This document shows, in pieces, positions 22,314-22,501 of a stretch of DNA of 22,501 nt. The notes under the pieces were generated by a model. The model saw nothing but the letters and a program-made list of their open reading frames with translations. It was not told the origin of the DNA and did no database searches. Positions within the stretch are counted from its first letter, which is position 1; the number at the start of each line of letters is the position of its first letter. Origin of the DNA: Bacteroidales bacterium (GTDB lineage Bacteria; Bacteroidota; Bacteroidia; Bacteroidales; JAGOPY01); NCBI GenBank assembly GCA_023229505.1, contig JALNZD010000057.1, forward strand, positions 1 to 22,501, read 5' to 3'. Both the position numbers and the translations under genes were made by a program.

Positions 22314-22501
22314 TCAGCATTCACAGGAAAGAGTCGAATATTGGTAGAAAACAGGTAAGATCATTATCGTGAAATAATTCCCGACTTTGACACTTGTTTG
22401 CCTTTTTTAACTATTTGAATTTCACAACTAATTGATATTCAGTGTACACAAAAATGGAATTCTTTTATTTTCAAAAAATGTAGTGGACACTTTATCAACA
22501 A

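Overview
The window looks like a chromosomal segment of a member of the Bacteroidota (Bacteroidetes). Four things point there: at least three proteins end in type A (Por/T9SS) C-terminal sorting domains; there is a CarboxypepD_reg-like plus TonB-dependent receptor pair; neighbourhoods such as SAM hydrolase / phoH-purC and cinA-rpmB are typical of the phylum; and many genes are preceded by TAnnTTTG boxes, the Bacteroidetes sigma-ABfr -7 element, in place of Shine-Dalgarno sequences. I could not assign a genus.

Layout. At 1-60 is the first codons of an IS630-type transposase running off the left edge. At 122-1387 (minus) is an AT-rich secreted Asp-box propeller protein with a sorting domain. 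From 1600 to 7665 is a GC-richer housekeeping block: a SAM hydrolase-family protein (minus) divergent from a phoH-purC pair (plus), then a SirB1/transglutaminase-like protein and a uridine-phosphorylase-type enzyme (both minus), the latter divergent from cinA (plus). From 7707 to 8658 are a small AT-rich PD-(D/E)XK-like protein and ribosomal protein bL28 with a strong terminator. At 8831-12041 a CarboxypepD_reg protein and a TonB-dependent receptor form a probable envelope operon, followed by a Mn-type/cambialistic superoxide dismutase with a well-formed promoter. At 12922-15327 (minus) are ornithine aminotransferase and a phospholipase D/cardiolipin-synthase-like enzyme. At 15663-22313 are two tandem T9SS cargo genes, AT-rich again; the first (about 1,686 codons) is split by an in-frame TAA just after its signal peptide.

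How the genes work together. The core genes cover nucleotide metabolism (purC, uridine phosphorylase), amino-acid catabolism (ornithine aminotransferase), cofactor/nucleotide repair (cinA, SAM hydrolase family), membrane lipid (PLD) and oxidative-stress defence (SOD). They are ordinary and not one system. The envelope and secreted genes form the accessory part.

The least expected signal is a set of short tandem arrays with a strict 7-bp period and unrelated unit sequences at gene boundaries (4453-4487, 5408-5428, 7661-7682, 14164-14188). A fifth (22074-22115) lies inside a T9SS sorting-domain coding sequence. Two of the five are joined to 8-bp-period arrays (7685-7716 and 22002-22041). They look like one class of heptamer/octamer repeat that tolerates sequence drift but not period drift. 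I found no CRISPR array, tRNA, rRNA or defence system.
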